From Trueperella pyogenes (lineage in GTDB: Bacteria; Actinomycetota; Actinomycetes; Actinomycetales; Actinomycetaceae), in NCBI RefSeq assembly GCF_900460345.1, contig NZ_UHHW01000002.1, forward strand, positions 806,001-870,000: a stretch of 64,000 nt of DNA. Direction: 5' to 3'. The notes under the pieces are model-generated. The model saw only the letters and a program-made list of their open reading frames with translations. It was not told the DNA's origin and ran no database searches. A program made the translations under genes and the position numbers. This document shows, one piece after another, positions 16,625-25,289 of this stretch (position 1 is its first letter; the number at the start of each line of letters is the position of its first letter).

Positions 16625-17974
16625 TTAGCGCTGGATACCTTCGCGTTCGTTGGACTCCGCCGTCATCTGCTCAACGACGTCGCGCACGCAAATCTCCTGA
16701 TCGGTGACGGGGTATTCCTTGGGATCTTGGAAAGCGAGATCGCCGAGTAGGCGCATGACGAGATCCATATCCTTATCGCCTCGCCCGGAGAGGTTGACCA
16801 GGATATTGAGCTCCTCGCCGCTTTCCTGCGCACGCTCAGCCATGTTCAGAGCGTAGGCGACGGCGTGTGAGGACTCGAGAGCTGGCAATATTCCTTCATA
16901 ACGCGACAGGAGGCGGAACGCCTGGAGTGCTTCGGCGTCTGTCACGGAAGTGTAGTGAGCGCGTCCGGTCTGTTGGAGGTAGGCGTGCTCGGGGCCGACG
17001 CCAGGGTAGTCCAGGCCGGCGGCGACCGAGAAGGACTCGCGTATGTCGCCATCCTCCCCGCGCACGATTGGACAGCGAGCGCCGTGCAGCACACCGACTT
17101 TTCCGACGCTGAGCGGGGCGCCGTTGTTGTACGTATCCAGGCCTTCGCCGCCTGGCTCGACGCCGATCAATCGTACTTTTTCGTTGCCTGGCTCATCCTT
17201 GAGATACTCGGCGAAAGCGCCAATAGCGTTCGATCCTCCGCCTACACAGGCGACGACGGCGTCGGGCAGGCGGCCAGTGCGATGGAGCATCTGCGCCCGC
17301 GATTCTTTGGAAATCACCGATTGGAATTCTTTGACGAGGGTGGGATATGGGTGTGGTCCACAGGCAGAGCCGAGCACGTAGTGTGTGGTAGTCAAGTGCG
17401 TGGCCCAGTCTTCGAGGGCGACGTCGATAGCCTTGGACATCGACTCCATACCGCCGACGCTGACAGGTATGACGGTTGCCCCCATCAGCCGCATGCGTTC
17501 AACGTTGGCGCGTTGGCGGGCGACGTCGTGAGCGCCCATGTAGATTGTGCAGTCCATGCCCATGAGAGAGGCGACCATCGCGGTAGCGGTTCCGTGCTGG
17601 CCGGCTCCCGTCTCCGCGATGAGGCGCGTCTTGCCCATGCGGCGTGCCATGAGCGCTTGGCCAAGCACCTGGTTAGCCTTATGCGCGCCACCGTGAGCGA
17701 GGTCCTCACGCTTTAAAAAGATGCGAACTCTTCCGTTTCTGCCCTCGTCAAAGGGGAGGTTAGACAGCTCAGTGATAGGGGTGGCGCGGCCAAGAAATTG
17801 GCGTTGGAGGCGATCGAGCTCGGCGAGGAATTCCGGAGAGCTCATAGCATCGATAAAGCTCCGTTCCACTTCATCGAGCACTGGGAGGAGGAAGTCGGCT
17901 ACGTATTGGCCGCCGAATTCGCCGAAGTATGCAGGAAGCAGGGTGTCACGGTGTGCGAGGGAGATTCTTGTCAT
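16625..17974 (-). CDS. trpB: Tryptophan synthase beta chain (stand-alone)
   Basis: A 449-residue PLP enzyme joining indole and serine to give tryptophan. AYFGEFGGQYV marks the N-terminus, the PLP lysine is K99 in GGAHKANQ, AETGAGQHG carries the catalytic glutamate, CVGGGSNAIGAF binds the phosphate, and NLSGRGDKD is the end signature. The ATG at 17974 is preferred over upstream in-frame starts that would overlap the attenuator. No trpA or other trp gene is adjacent, so it may scavenge indole or work with subunits encoded elsewhere. It is controlled by the leader peptide and attenuator upstream. Confidence 0.92.
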   Translation of the reverse strand: MTRISLAHRDTLLPAYFGEFGGQYVADFLLPVLDEVERSFIDAMSSPEFLAELDRLQRQFLGRATPITELSNLPFDEGRNGRVRIFLKREDLAHGGAHKANQVLGQALMARRMGKTRLIAETGAGQHGTATAMVASLMGMDCTIYMGAHDVARQRANVERMRLMGATVIPVSVGGMESMSKAIDVALEDWATHLTTTHYVLGSACGPHPYPTLVKEFQSVISKESRAQMLHRTGRLPDAVVACVGGGSNAIGAFAEYLKDEPGNEKVRLIGVEPGGEGLDTYNNGAPLSVGKVGVLHGARCPIVRGEDGDIRESFSVAAGLDYPGVGPEHAYLQQTGRAHYTSVTDAEALQAFRLLSRYEGILPALESSHAVAYALNMAERAQESGEELNILVNLSGRGDKDMDLVMRLLGDLAFQDPKEYPVTDQEICVRDVVEQMTAESNEREGIQR

Positions 17975-18042
17975 GAGCGTCTTTCGAAGTGAGTTGGAGA
18001 ACTTGTGTGGACTTGCTCGCAACTCGAAAGACATTCCGATAG

Positions 18043-18079
18043 AAAACCGGCTCTCGCTCGAGTGCGACCGACGAGCCGG
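18043..18079 (-). terminator. trp attenuator terminator
   Basis: On the leftward transcript, CCGGCTC (18073-18079 on the complement) pairs with GAGCCGG (18047-18053) and is followed by TTTT (18043-18046). It lies 25 bases past the leader peptide stop and about 70 bases before trpB, the layout of ribosome-mediated attenuation. The competing antiterminator pairing could not be settled by eye. Confidence 0.75.
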
Positions 18080-18103
18080 AGAAGTCAACGAAGGGGCCCG
18101 CCG

Positions 18104-18142
18104 TTAAGCGCGCCACCACCAGAACTGGTTTTTCGTTGCCAT
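18104..18142 (-). CDS. trpL: trp leader peptide
   Basis: A 12-residue ORF, MATKNQFWWWRA, with three consecutive Trp codons. Stalling at the Trp codons when charged tRNA-Trp is scarce would favour trpB transcription past the terminator at 18043-18079. Streptomyces and corynebacterial trp leaders also carry tandem Trp codons. A weak GGA lies about 12 bases before the ATG. The peptide itself is not expected to have another function. Confidence 0.85.
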   Translation of the reverse strand: MATKNQFWWWRA

Positions 18143-18155
18143 CTGCATGTTCCGA

Positions 18156-18191
18156 GGTTAAAACGTTGGGGTCGGATCTGTCAAAACGTTG
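18156..18191 (-). promoter_or_regulatory. Candidate trp promoter with AAAACGTTG repeats
   Basis: On the leftward strand TTGACA (18179-18184) is followed after 17 bases by a weak TTAACC-like -10. AAAACGTTG occurs twice (18160-18168 and 18183-18191), two helical turns apart and overlapping both promoter elements. A regulator acting on top of attenuation is possible but none is identified. Confidence 0.4.
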
Positions 18192-18267
18192 ACGCTAAGT
18201 GGACGCCCAGTCTCGCTGTCCGCAGAAAATCGCTGGGAGAGTGGAGTAGTGCGAGAACGGGACTAGA

Positions 18268-18280
18268 TATAATTTGGGTA
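18268..18280 (+). promoter_or_regulatory. Promoter of a leaderless transcript (deacetylase gene)
   Basis: A consensus TATAAT (18268-18273) ends six bases before the ATG at 18280, so transcription should start at or within a base of the start codon. No ribosome site can fit. Leaderless starts are common in actinobacteria. The -35 region is weak. Confidence 0.65.
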
Positions 18281-19485
18281 TGACGAAAAACCGAAAAATC
18301 TGGATTGGCTGCGCGGGCGTCGTCGTCGTGTTGTTTGTGATCGCAGTGCTCGCGAATCCTTTTGGCGTGCACGTTGAGCTCAAGGGCGACAAAGAGGTGA
18401 CCGTCAATTATGGGCAGGAATATGAGGATCCAGGTGCATCGGCCCACGTTGGTGCAAAGTTTTTCCCCAAACGTGTGGCAAATCTTCGGGTAACCACGTC
18501 AGGCAAGGTTGACACGACGAAAATCGGTGATTACCAGCTCAAGTACAAAGCTCGCTAGTGGCATTTCAAGGGTCGTGCTAAGCGTACGGTGCACGTCGTC
18601 GACGCGAAGGCTCCCGAACTGTCTCTTCACGGTGAAGAGAAGATGAGTGTCCTTGCTGGTAGCGAGTTTCAGGATCCGGGTGTGCAAGCGGTCGACGACG
18701 TCGATGGGGATCTGACATCGAAAGTTGTGACTTCAGGCAAGGTTGATGTTGGTGTTCCGGGCGACTACACGCTCACGTATGACGTCATGGACAGCGCGGG
18801 AAATAAGGCAAGTGCCACTCGTGTTGTGACTGTGCTTCCCGCGGAACAAAAGACGCAAGTTAACCCTGGCCACAAGGTCGTTTACTTGACTTTTGACGAC
18901 GGACCGAGCCCATATACTGCGCGCTTGCTGGACGTGTTGAAGTCTCGTGGAGTCAAGGCCACTTTCTTCGTCACGGGTTATGGCGATTCCTCACTGATTG
19001 CGCGTGCAGCCGCCGAGGGGCACGCCGTCGGCGTACACACGATGACCCACATTTACGACCAGGTTTATGCGAGCAAGGAAGCCTACTACGCTGATCTCAA
19101 GCAGATTAGCGATCTCGTGGCGGCGCAGATCGGTAAGCCTACCCATCTTTTGCGTTTTCCAGGAGGTAGTTCAAACACGGTCTCCCGCATGACTCCGGGT
19201 ATCATGACGCAGCTGAGCAAAGAATTGCCCGCACGTGGCTACCGCATCTTCGATTGGAACGTCTCTAGCGGCGACGCCGGTGGAGCGACGACGGCTGACG
19301 CCGTGTATAAGAACGTCATCAAAGGCATGCAGTCTCACGATGTGTCAGTGGTGCTTCAGCACGATACCAAGGAATTCAGTGTGCAAGCCGTGGACCGGGT
19401 GATTCAATGGGGGCAGGCTCACGGATACACCTTCTTACCGCTCGACGAGACGAGCCCAGGCATGCTGCACAAGGTACTGAACTAG
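18280..19485 (+). pseudogene. Membrane-anchored polysaccharide deacetylase with in-frame TAG
   Basis: One reading frame runs from ATG 18280 to the stop at 19485, interrupted by a single TAG at 18556-18558. It encodes an N-terminal membrane anchor, two Ig-like DUF5011-type domains (EYEDPGASAHV and EFQDPGVQAVDDVDGDLTS), and a NodB deacetylase domain. The latter has the TFDDGPSPYT motif, metal histidines in GVHTMTHIYD and RFPGGSSNTVS. Such enzymes deacetylate wall glycans and can give lysozyme resistance. The TAG would leave a 92-residue anchored fragment; a downstream GTG at 18589 could restart translation but without an export signal. Readthrough or a sequencing error are alternatives. Confidence 0.75.
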
Positions 19486-19676
19486 GGATTGCTGAGGGTG
19501 TTCATGCGCAATTCTTGCACAGTCAACCGCAGCAAAAGCTCATAGGAGCACATATTTTGGCGTGACGAACCATTTACGCATTAGAAACGCGGGGATTTCA
19601 CTGCTGGCGGCACGGCCTTGACCTGCGTCTTTCCGGTTGGGAGCGGCAGGCGACTTATGCTAGATTCTTTCCGAAA

Positions 19677-19691
19677 TGAGAACCGTTATCG
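19677..19691. promoter_or_regulatory. Zur-like dyad before the surface protein gene
   Basis: TGAGAACCGTTATCG contains the dyad GAgAAC-C-GTTaTC and matches the stronger Zur-like box at 55608 at 10 of 15 positions. It lies just downstream of a TATGCT -10-like element (19656-19661) and 14 bases before the start. Zinc control of this paralogue is therefore plausible but not certain. Confidence 0.45.
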
Positions 19692-19704
19692 GAAAGAGGA
19701 TGTC

Positions 19705-22254
19705 ATGCACATCAAACGTGCGTGCGCGGCGTCAGCCGCGTTATGCATATCGCTCACGGCGCTGACCCCGTCGATTGCGATGGCAGGCCCAGATGATTCC
19801 AAGACCGTGGTGACGCAAGCACATGTGGATGCGCCGAAGGTATTTTGGGACGAAGCCGCCAAAAACTTCACGCTCAAAACCAACTATGGCACGAACCCGC
19901 TAAAAATGGATGACACCGTTTTGTGGGTGGGCCAGGGCATCAACAGTCGTGGCGCGCAGAAGTACATCCGCCACATCGAAGAAAAGGACGCCCAGGACCT
20001 ATCCTTCCTCGGAAAAGCGGGCGATTTGCTTTACAGCGCGCCAGCTAATCCTGGGTTCCCAAATCATCCGATTTGGGCAGGCTATGGGGCAGATACTGCG
20101 ATTCCAGTGGAGAATTTCAGGGAGAGAGCCTTTACCCTAGATCTACTGAGCTTCGATGGCCCAGGCCGCATGGAACTATTTTTTCCCACTTCAAGCAGAG
20201 CTGTCCCTGTGAAACGCATGATGGCAAGTCATGATGCGGGGCGGCGAACGCTGTTCTTGGACGCTGGCACCCACCTCCATACTGAAACGACCTTTACCCG
20301 ACCTGGCCGCTACGAAATGACCTACCGCGCGACAGCGCGCACGAACGACGGCGAGCTGGTCGCCTCCCAGCCGCAGACCCTCGTCTGGCAGGTAGGCGGA
20401 GCCAGCCCAAGTACCAAGGGGATTGGGGACGTTGAGACTGCCTTCCAGGCCGCGTCTAGTGCTGAGTCTGCTGCATTTAAGCCGTCGTTCACATTGGCGC
20501 CTTACACGAAAGGCGAGCGCGACGGCGACAAGTATTTGACCTCCCTATCTTTTGCTACAGGTGATTCCAGCGATCAAGGTACCGCCGTGTTTTACATCGA
20601 TGGCTACTACTTGACCGAGGTGCCGGTAACTAACGGCGTCGCCACATGGAACGAGATGATCGGCAGTCAAACCTCAAACTTCCAGGTAGTTTACGTGCCA
20701 TCACAAGGGTCCAGCCCGCGGTGGGTGTCGGATGCGGTGTCATACACGACAGGGCAGGAGGCTGCTACGACGTCGTCGGCCGGTACGTTCCCAACGAAGG
20801 CTTCGCAAGATCCCACGCCGGCCTCGGCAACAGCAGAGATCCTGGACGGCTCGACGGACGTGACGGTTAAAGCGGTCCATCATGAGGCGGTCGGAGACTC
20901 GAAGCTGGCGACTTTCTCCGTGTTGCCGGAAGATGATCGTATGACAATGCGGGTCAAGGGCGGCATTTATGCCAAACCCGACGACGAGTACCCGGTGTGC
21001 GGCATCGATTTTGTCTCCGCGCCTGGAAACCGCGAATTCCTGCGGAGTATGGCATACTGTGGTGACGAGAAGTCAACCATAAAGCTCAACGTCATTCCGC
21101 ACCCGTTGGATTATCGTTCGGCACTCACGGTCACGACTCCAAACACGGCGAACGTCGTTGAGTCTGCGCAATTCGGCGTGACAAAGCGACCGGACGATTC
21201 GAAACAGCCAGTACAGCCGCCGCAGCCGGGCGAGCCGACGGACCCTAGTGAATCTGCGCCCGGATCGACTATCCTCGACAAGCCCGTTGTCCTCGATCGC
21301 GGCCACGTAGATATTAGGCCGTTCCAAAGCGGTGACGACGTCGTCATGGCAATCGGCGATGACTCTCGCCAGTATGATCAAAAGTCAGTGGTGAGAAAGC
21401 CGGAGTCGGTGACGCTGAAGGTTCCCGCCCGCGCTTTGAAGATTCGCGGCCCGCTCAGCGCAGAAGAGGCACAAAAGGCCGGAGTTGGTGAGCCGGGGTT
21501 CGTCCAAGATTCCTACAACTTCTTAGGTAAGCCGGGGACGCGGCTGTGGGTCTTGCCACAAGCGCAGGAGGAAGGCCTTGTGTGGCCCGGATTCTCCACC
21601 GAGGGCATGTCGATCGACCGCTACCCGAATGGAATTAATCTGCGGCTGAGCCCGATTTCTGTTCCGGAAGGGGGAAAGTGGTGGGCGTTCATCTCGAATT
21701 TCTCCAATGAGGTGACGATGCTGGGATCTTCTGAAGGTTCCCATGAGGTTGTAAACGCTCAACCTACTCATATTCACAATTACTGGGCTTTCACTAAGCC
21801 GGGCAAGTACGTGATCGGTGTGGAAGCATTCGGAAAGAACGCGGCAGGCGAGTTCGTCAGCGACAAGGCACACGTTACCTTCCAGGTGGAAAGCGCAGAT
21901 CGTGGACCGCAGGCGGGCGAGACGCCGGGGGAGAAGCCTGGCGATCCGAGTGCAAAGCCTACAGACGAGTCGACGCCGACCTCCGGCCAGCCAACGGACA
22001 AGGCGACTGACAAGCCAAGTGGGCAGCCTGGTTCGGCAAACCCTGCAACGACGGGTGATTCGGCCACGACGCCGTCTGGCGCGCCTGCCGCCGCGTCAGA
22101 GGGGAATTCGACTCCGGGTGCCCAGGCCACGACGACGGGCAAGAAGCTCCCACTTACCGGCGGTAGCGTAGTGAGCATGGCTGCCGCGGCTGCTGTGGTG
22201 AGCGCTATGGGCGTGGCGCTGCTGCTCGTACGCAAGCGGCGACTCGGATCGTAG
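19705..22254 (+). CDS. Large LPLTG wall-anchored protein of the anchored-repeat family
   Basis: An 849-residue exported protein, a fused paralogue of the two ORFs at 52420-55589. Residues 1-32 form a signal peptide. A first domain begins with QAHVDAPKVFW and contains FLGKAGDLLY, WAGYGADTAIP and THLHTETTFTRPGRY. A second begins with RGHVDIRP and contains NFLGKPGTRLWVLP, GLVWPGFSTEG and THIHNYWAFTKPGKY. A Pro/Thr-rich linker leads to the LPLTG signal (815-819), a hydrophobic stretch and RKRR. The repeated HxH motifs suggest metal binding. The start at 19705 follows AAAGAGGA. No transporter genes are adjacent, so it may feed the locus at 48354-52430. Confidence 0.85.
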   Translation: MHIKRACAASAALCISLTALTPSIAMAGPDDSKTVVTQAHVDAPKVFWDEAAKNFTLKTNYGTNPLKMDDTVLWVGQGINSRGAQKYIRHIEEKDAQDLSFLGKAGDLLYSAPANPGFPNHPIWAGYGADTAIPVENFRERAFTLDLLSFDGPGRMELFFPTSSRAVPVKRMMASHDAGRRTLFLDAGTHLHTETTFTRPGRYEMTYRATARTNDGELVASQPQTLVWQVGGASPSTKGIGDVETAFQAASSAESAAFKPSFTLAPYTKGERDGDKYLTSLSFATGDSSDQGTAVFYIDGYYLTEVPVTNGVATWNEMIGSQTSNFQVVYVPSQGSSPRWVSDAVSYTTGQEAATTSSAGTFPTKASQDPTPASATAEILDGSTDVTVKAVHHEAVGDSKLATFSVLPEDDRMTMRVKGGIYAKPDDEYPVCGIDFVSAPGNREFLRSMAYCGDEKSTIKLNVIPHPLDYRSALTVTTPNTANVVESAQFGVTKRPDDSKQPVQPPQPGEPTDPSESAPGSTILDKPVVLDRGHVDIRPFQSGDDVVMAIGDDSRQYDQKSVVRKPESVTLKVPARALKIRGPLSAEEAQKAGVGEPGFVQDSYNFLGKPGTRLWVLPQAQEEGLVWPGFSTEGMSIDRYPNGINLRLSPISVPEGGKWWAFISNFSNEVTMLGSSEGSHEVVNAQPTHIHNYWAFTKPGKYVIGVEAFGKNAAGEFVSDKAHVTFQVESADRGPQAGETPGEKPGDPSAKPTDESTPTSGQPTDKATDKPSGQPGSANPATTGDSATTPSGAPAAASEGNSTPGAQATTTGKKLPLTGGSVVSMAAAAAVVSAMGVALLLVRKRRLGS

Positions 22255-22263
22255 ACGCCTGAA

Positions 22264-22307
22264 ACTAGTGGGGTCCCGTTCGGAAAGACGAACGGGACCC
22301 CACTAGT
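22264..22307. terminator. Long hairpin after the surface protein gene
   Basis: A perfect 19-base inverted repeat (22264-22282 and 22289-22307) with loop GAAAGA begins 10 bases past the stop. There is no T-run, so it may be a non-canonical terminator or an mRNA 3'-end stabiliser. Confidence 0.65.
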
Positions 22308-22995
22308 GTGCGTGGAATCCGTCTTCCCTTTCGGTCGCCCTCTTAACCTTTTCATGTTAGTGGGCAGCAGTAGCGTTGCTTGGCACTGTAGTAATCTGCA
22401 GCAGATTGCTACAGTGCCAAGCAGCTTAATGCGGTTTCGGCAAGTTCGCCCGGAAGGGTCAGGCCTCCGGGTGAGCCAGGCATGCCGTCAGCAAGCCAGG
22501 CACGCTGTTGGCAGGCCGGACGCCTGACACAAAACATGAATATAGACCCTACCAGGCCCATATATGAATCGGTGGACGGTATTTTCAAAAGAACTGTCGC
22601 GAGGTAGACCATATTCTCAAAAGAACTGTCGGCAGGCGGGTTAAACGAAGCCCGTCCCTGAGCCCACCTCAGCCCCGCAGCTCAACAACCCCGAATTCCC
22701 CGCACCCAACAACAGTGACCTCATATTGACTCGCGACAAGACTGGCACACAGGGCCGCTGTAGCAAAAGCCGCAGATTACTACAGCGGCAAATACTTTAG
22801 CGTGGTTTCGGCAGGCAAGGTGTGGTTTCGGCAGGTGCGGGCGAGCGCCGCACTCATCCAGGACGTTTGCGAGCCGTTATGTCGCCTTTGTGTCATTGCT
22901 GTTTCAGCCAGGTCTGCAGTGGAGTCATCTCCACAGGGCGTAGTTACGATCGGGCTAGTAAGTATCTGGAAAGCAACTGCGAAGGTATCGAAAAT
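22308..22995. repeat. Gene-free region with a family of hairpin repeats
   Basis: Nearly 700 bases without a gene. Copy A (22378-22450) is a 22-base-arm hairpin with one mismatch followed by TTAATGCGGTTTCGGCAAG. Copy B (22747-22820) is a similar TGTAG/CTACA hairpin followed by TTTAGCGTGGTTTCGGCAGG and a further GTGGTTTCGGCAGG. Between them TCAAAAGAACTGTCG is repeated (22585-22599 and 22617-22631), and a ~20-base imperfect tandem repeat lies at 22474-22513. These look like intergenic palindromic repeats or ends of lost mobile elements. The pilus promoter should lie in the last 150 bases. Confidence 0.6.
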
Positions 22996-25224
22996 ATGAG
23001 GTTGTCGCTAAAGGCCAAGACGTTAAGTCTCGTGGCCACATTGATGATGGCGTTGAGTACATTGGCTTGGCTCCCTTCACCGGCCGCGTCTGCCAACGGG
23101 TGCGGTGGCTCTGATTTCAATGCCACTTGGGATTCGGGTTCGGTTGAAGGTGGCAAATTCGTGGGGCGCGCCGGTCAATCAGCGACATTCAAAGTGACAT
23201 GGAATGTCCCTAGCACGGTAAAACCTGGTGAAACCTATACAGTTACGATCCCCGATGAGGTGCAAATTCTGGGAGCCCCGGATGCGATCGAAGCGCGTGA
23301 TCCTCAAGGAGCCGTGGTGGCGACCGGTCGGTGGAATGGGAAAACCGTTACTTTCTCCTATAGTGATTATGTATCCAAAAAGGAAAATGTTTGGGTGTCT
23401 TTCCACCAGGAAGTGACGTGGGATAATCGATTTAATACGCAGAACGTTGACGAAGATTTCCCCAGGATGACGTTCAAAGACAGGTGCGGATCGACAGTGT
23501 ATCTGGGCGGAAGGTTTCTGGGTACACCCAGTGGGATCATACCGGGCGCCGGCAAGAGCGGCTACTTTCCATTTCAAGCAGATTCCAACAGCGACGGATT
23601 GGGCGGATATGACAAGCTGAAAGTGATCGAGTGGTCAATCTATACCACCGGTTATCTTGCACCCCATCAGGATGGTAACCAGTGGCTTTCGTGGGACAAT
23701 CCGGATTATTTCCTCATCGAGGATAAGATTCCTGCTGGTCAAAGGCTCATTTGTACTTCGGCTGGGAAGCTCGTCACCGCGCCGACTGTGCGGTGGGCTA
23801 CCGCTTTAAACGACCTATTGGAAGAAGTTAGTCCTAGTGTCGCGAAGGCTGAATGTGATGCCGCGGCGAACACATTCAAAGTGACGCTGGATATGCGCAA
23901 AGAACGGCAGCGAAAAGGCGATCACATTGTGGTCAAGATGTTCACCGTGACCGACGATGCTACCCCTGGCAAGACTTACGATAATGTCGCGAAGGTGACT
24001 GCATCTCGCTACGGAGGACAAGAAGCGCCGCAAAAGACCGAGAACGAAGAATACCTCGGGCAAGCAAAGCGTGCCGGTTGGGGTGCAGAGGGCGAAGGCG
24101 AAGAGGGATACGGCGACATTGCCCTGAAGAAGGATGTTGTCGGTGTGGATTCCGCGCTGAACCAAAAATACGTTTTTAACGTCTCTTGCCTGGGCAGAAC
24201 TACTGAACGAGTTGAGCTGAAATCAGGTGAATACCGTTATATTAAGCGGATCCCTAAGGGCACCCAATGCATGGTGACAGAAGTAGACCCTCCCCAGATT
24301 AACGGCACTGCGCCTACTGTTTCTTACACGGTGGATGGGCAGCCAATGGAGAAGGTTCAGTTCAATATTCAAAATCGCGCCACCGTACACGTACAAGCGG
24401 TGAACACCTACACTCAGCCACCCACGAAGCTTGTGGTTCAGAAGAAGATTGACAATAACGGTCGGCTGACTGCCGATAGCGGCTGGAAATTTACTGCTGA
24501 TGTCACTGGAGCAAAGCTCGGGCAACCCGCTGAACAGATAACAGACAGTGCGGGTACTGCTAGCTGGACCATCAACCACGAGTCGGCAGCGGTGGCAACG
24601 ATCAAAGTGGGTGAAGACCTTCAGAGTAAAGAGGGGTTTGCGTTCAAATCGGCTACTTGCGAGGTAACTGAAGCAAACAAGAGCACGAAACACACCGTTA
24701 ATTTTGACGCTGTTTCCGGCACGTTGGCGGAGGTGAAACCCGGATCCAGGATCACCTGTGAATTCGTGAATCAGCCGAGCCAGGGCACCGTCGAATGGGT
24801 CAAACATGACATTGCCGGCGAACTGCTGAGCGGTTCTGAATGGACACTAACTGGAAAGAACTCAGCTCCGATCACAGTCACTGATTGTGTGTCGCAGGCT
24901 CCAGAACAATGTGAGGGGCCTGACAAGGATCCGCGGGGTGGCGCGTTCAAGGTAGAGAAACTTGCTTGGGGCGACTACACGCTCACCGAAGCCCTAGCGC
25001 CGGCAGGCTATTTGCGTGATTCCACGGAGCACTCGTTCACTATTGAGACTGACTCAAATGTCGTCAAGCTTGGTCCGTTTGTGAACGTGAAAGTGGGCGG
25101 GCCGCACATTCCACTTACCGGTGGGTTAGGCCGGGATGCGTTCATTTTCGGCGGCGCATTGGTGCTTGCCGTGGGCGCGTTCGTCGTTGGCCGGTCGTTG
25201 CTGCACGGTAAAACAGCCGCATAG
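22996..25224 (+). CDS. Pilus tip-like surface protein
   Basis: A 742-residue wall protein heading the pilus cluster. It has a signal peptide (about 1-36), an N-terminal adhesin-like beta domain (GGSDFNATWDSGSVEGGKF, then VTIPDEVQ), and a DUF5979-type domain (DIALKKDVVGVDSA with KGTQCMVTEVDPP). Further Ig-like domains follow, ending with a Cna-B/SpaA-like unit (WGDYTLTEALAPAGYL). The sorting signal is IPLTG (705-709) with a hydrophobic tail. ATG 22996 is chosen for GAAGG upstream and a clean signal peptide; the frame extends further upstream without one. First position and size suggest a tip adhesin; the receptor is unknown. Confidence 0.82.
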   Translation: MRLSLKAKTLSLVATLMMALSTLAWLPSPAASANGCGGSDFNATWDSGSVEGGKFVGRAGQSATFKVTWNVPSTVKPGETYTVTIPDEVQILGAPDAIEARDPQGAVVATGRWNGKTVTFSYSDYVSKKENVWVSFHQEVTWDNRFNTQNVDEDFPRMTFKDRCGSTVYLGGRFLGTPSGIIPGAGKSGYFPFQADSNSDGLGGYDKLKVIEWSIYTTGYLAPHQDGNQWLSWDNPDYFLIEDKIPAGQRLICTSAGKLVTAPTVRWATALNDLLEEVSPSVAKAECDAAANTFKVTLDMRKERQRKGDHIVVKMFTVTDDATPGKTYDNVAKVTASRYGGQEAPQKTENEEYLGQAKRAGWGAEGEGEEGYGDIALKKDVVGVDSALNQKYVFNVSCLGRTTERVELKSGEYRYIKRIPKGTQCMVTEVDPPQINGTAPTVSYTVDGQPMEKVQFNIQNRATVHVQAVNTYTQPPTKLVVQKKIDNNGRLTADSGWKFTADVTGAKLGQPAEQITDSAGTASWTINHESAAVATIKVGEDLQSKEGFAFKSATCEVTEANKSTKHTVNFDAVSGTLAEVKPGSRITCEFVNQPSQGTVEWVKHDIAGELLSGSEWTLTGKNSAPITVTDCVSQAPEQCEGPDKDPRGGAFKVEKLAWGDYTLTEALAPAGYLRDSTEHSFTIETDSNVVKLGPFVNVKVGGPHIPLTGGLGRDAFIFGGALVLAVGAFVVGRSLLHGKTAA

Positions 25225-25289
25225 CAACCACTTTAAAGAACAGATTTAGCAATAACACATCTTAAGAACACAAGATAGGGAGTAATACC

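Noticed and set aside
16955..17716. 253-codon plus-strand ORF opposite trpB
   Set aside because: Mirror-frame opening caused by GC codon bias over a clear trpB gene.
18556..18558. Pyrrolysine or other programmed recoding at the TAG
   Set aside because: No PylT/PylS evidence and no stimulatory structure noticed; a nonsense mutation is simpler.
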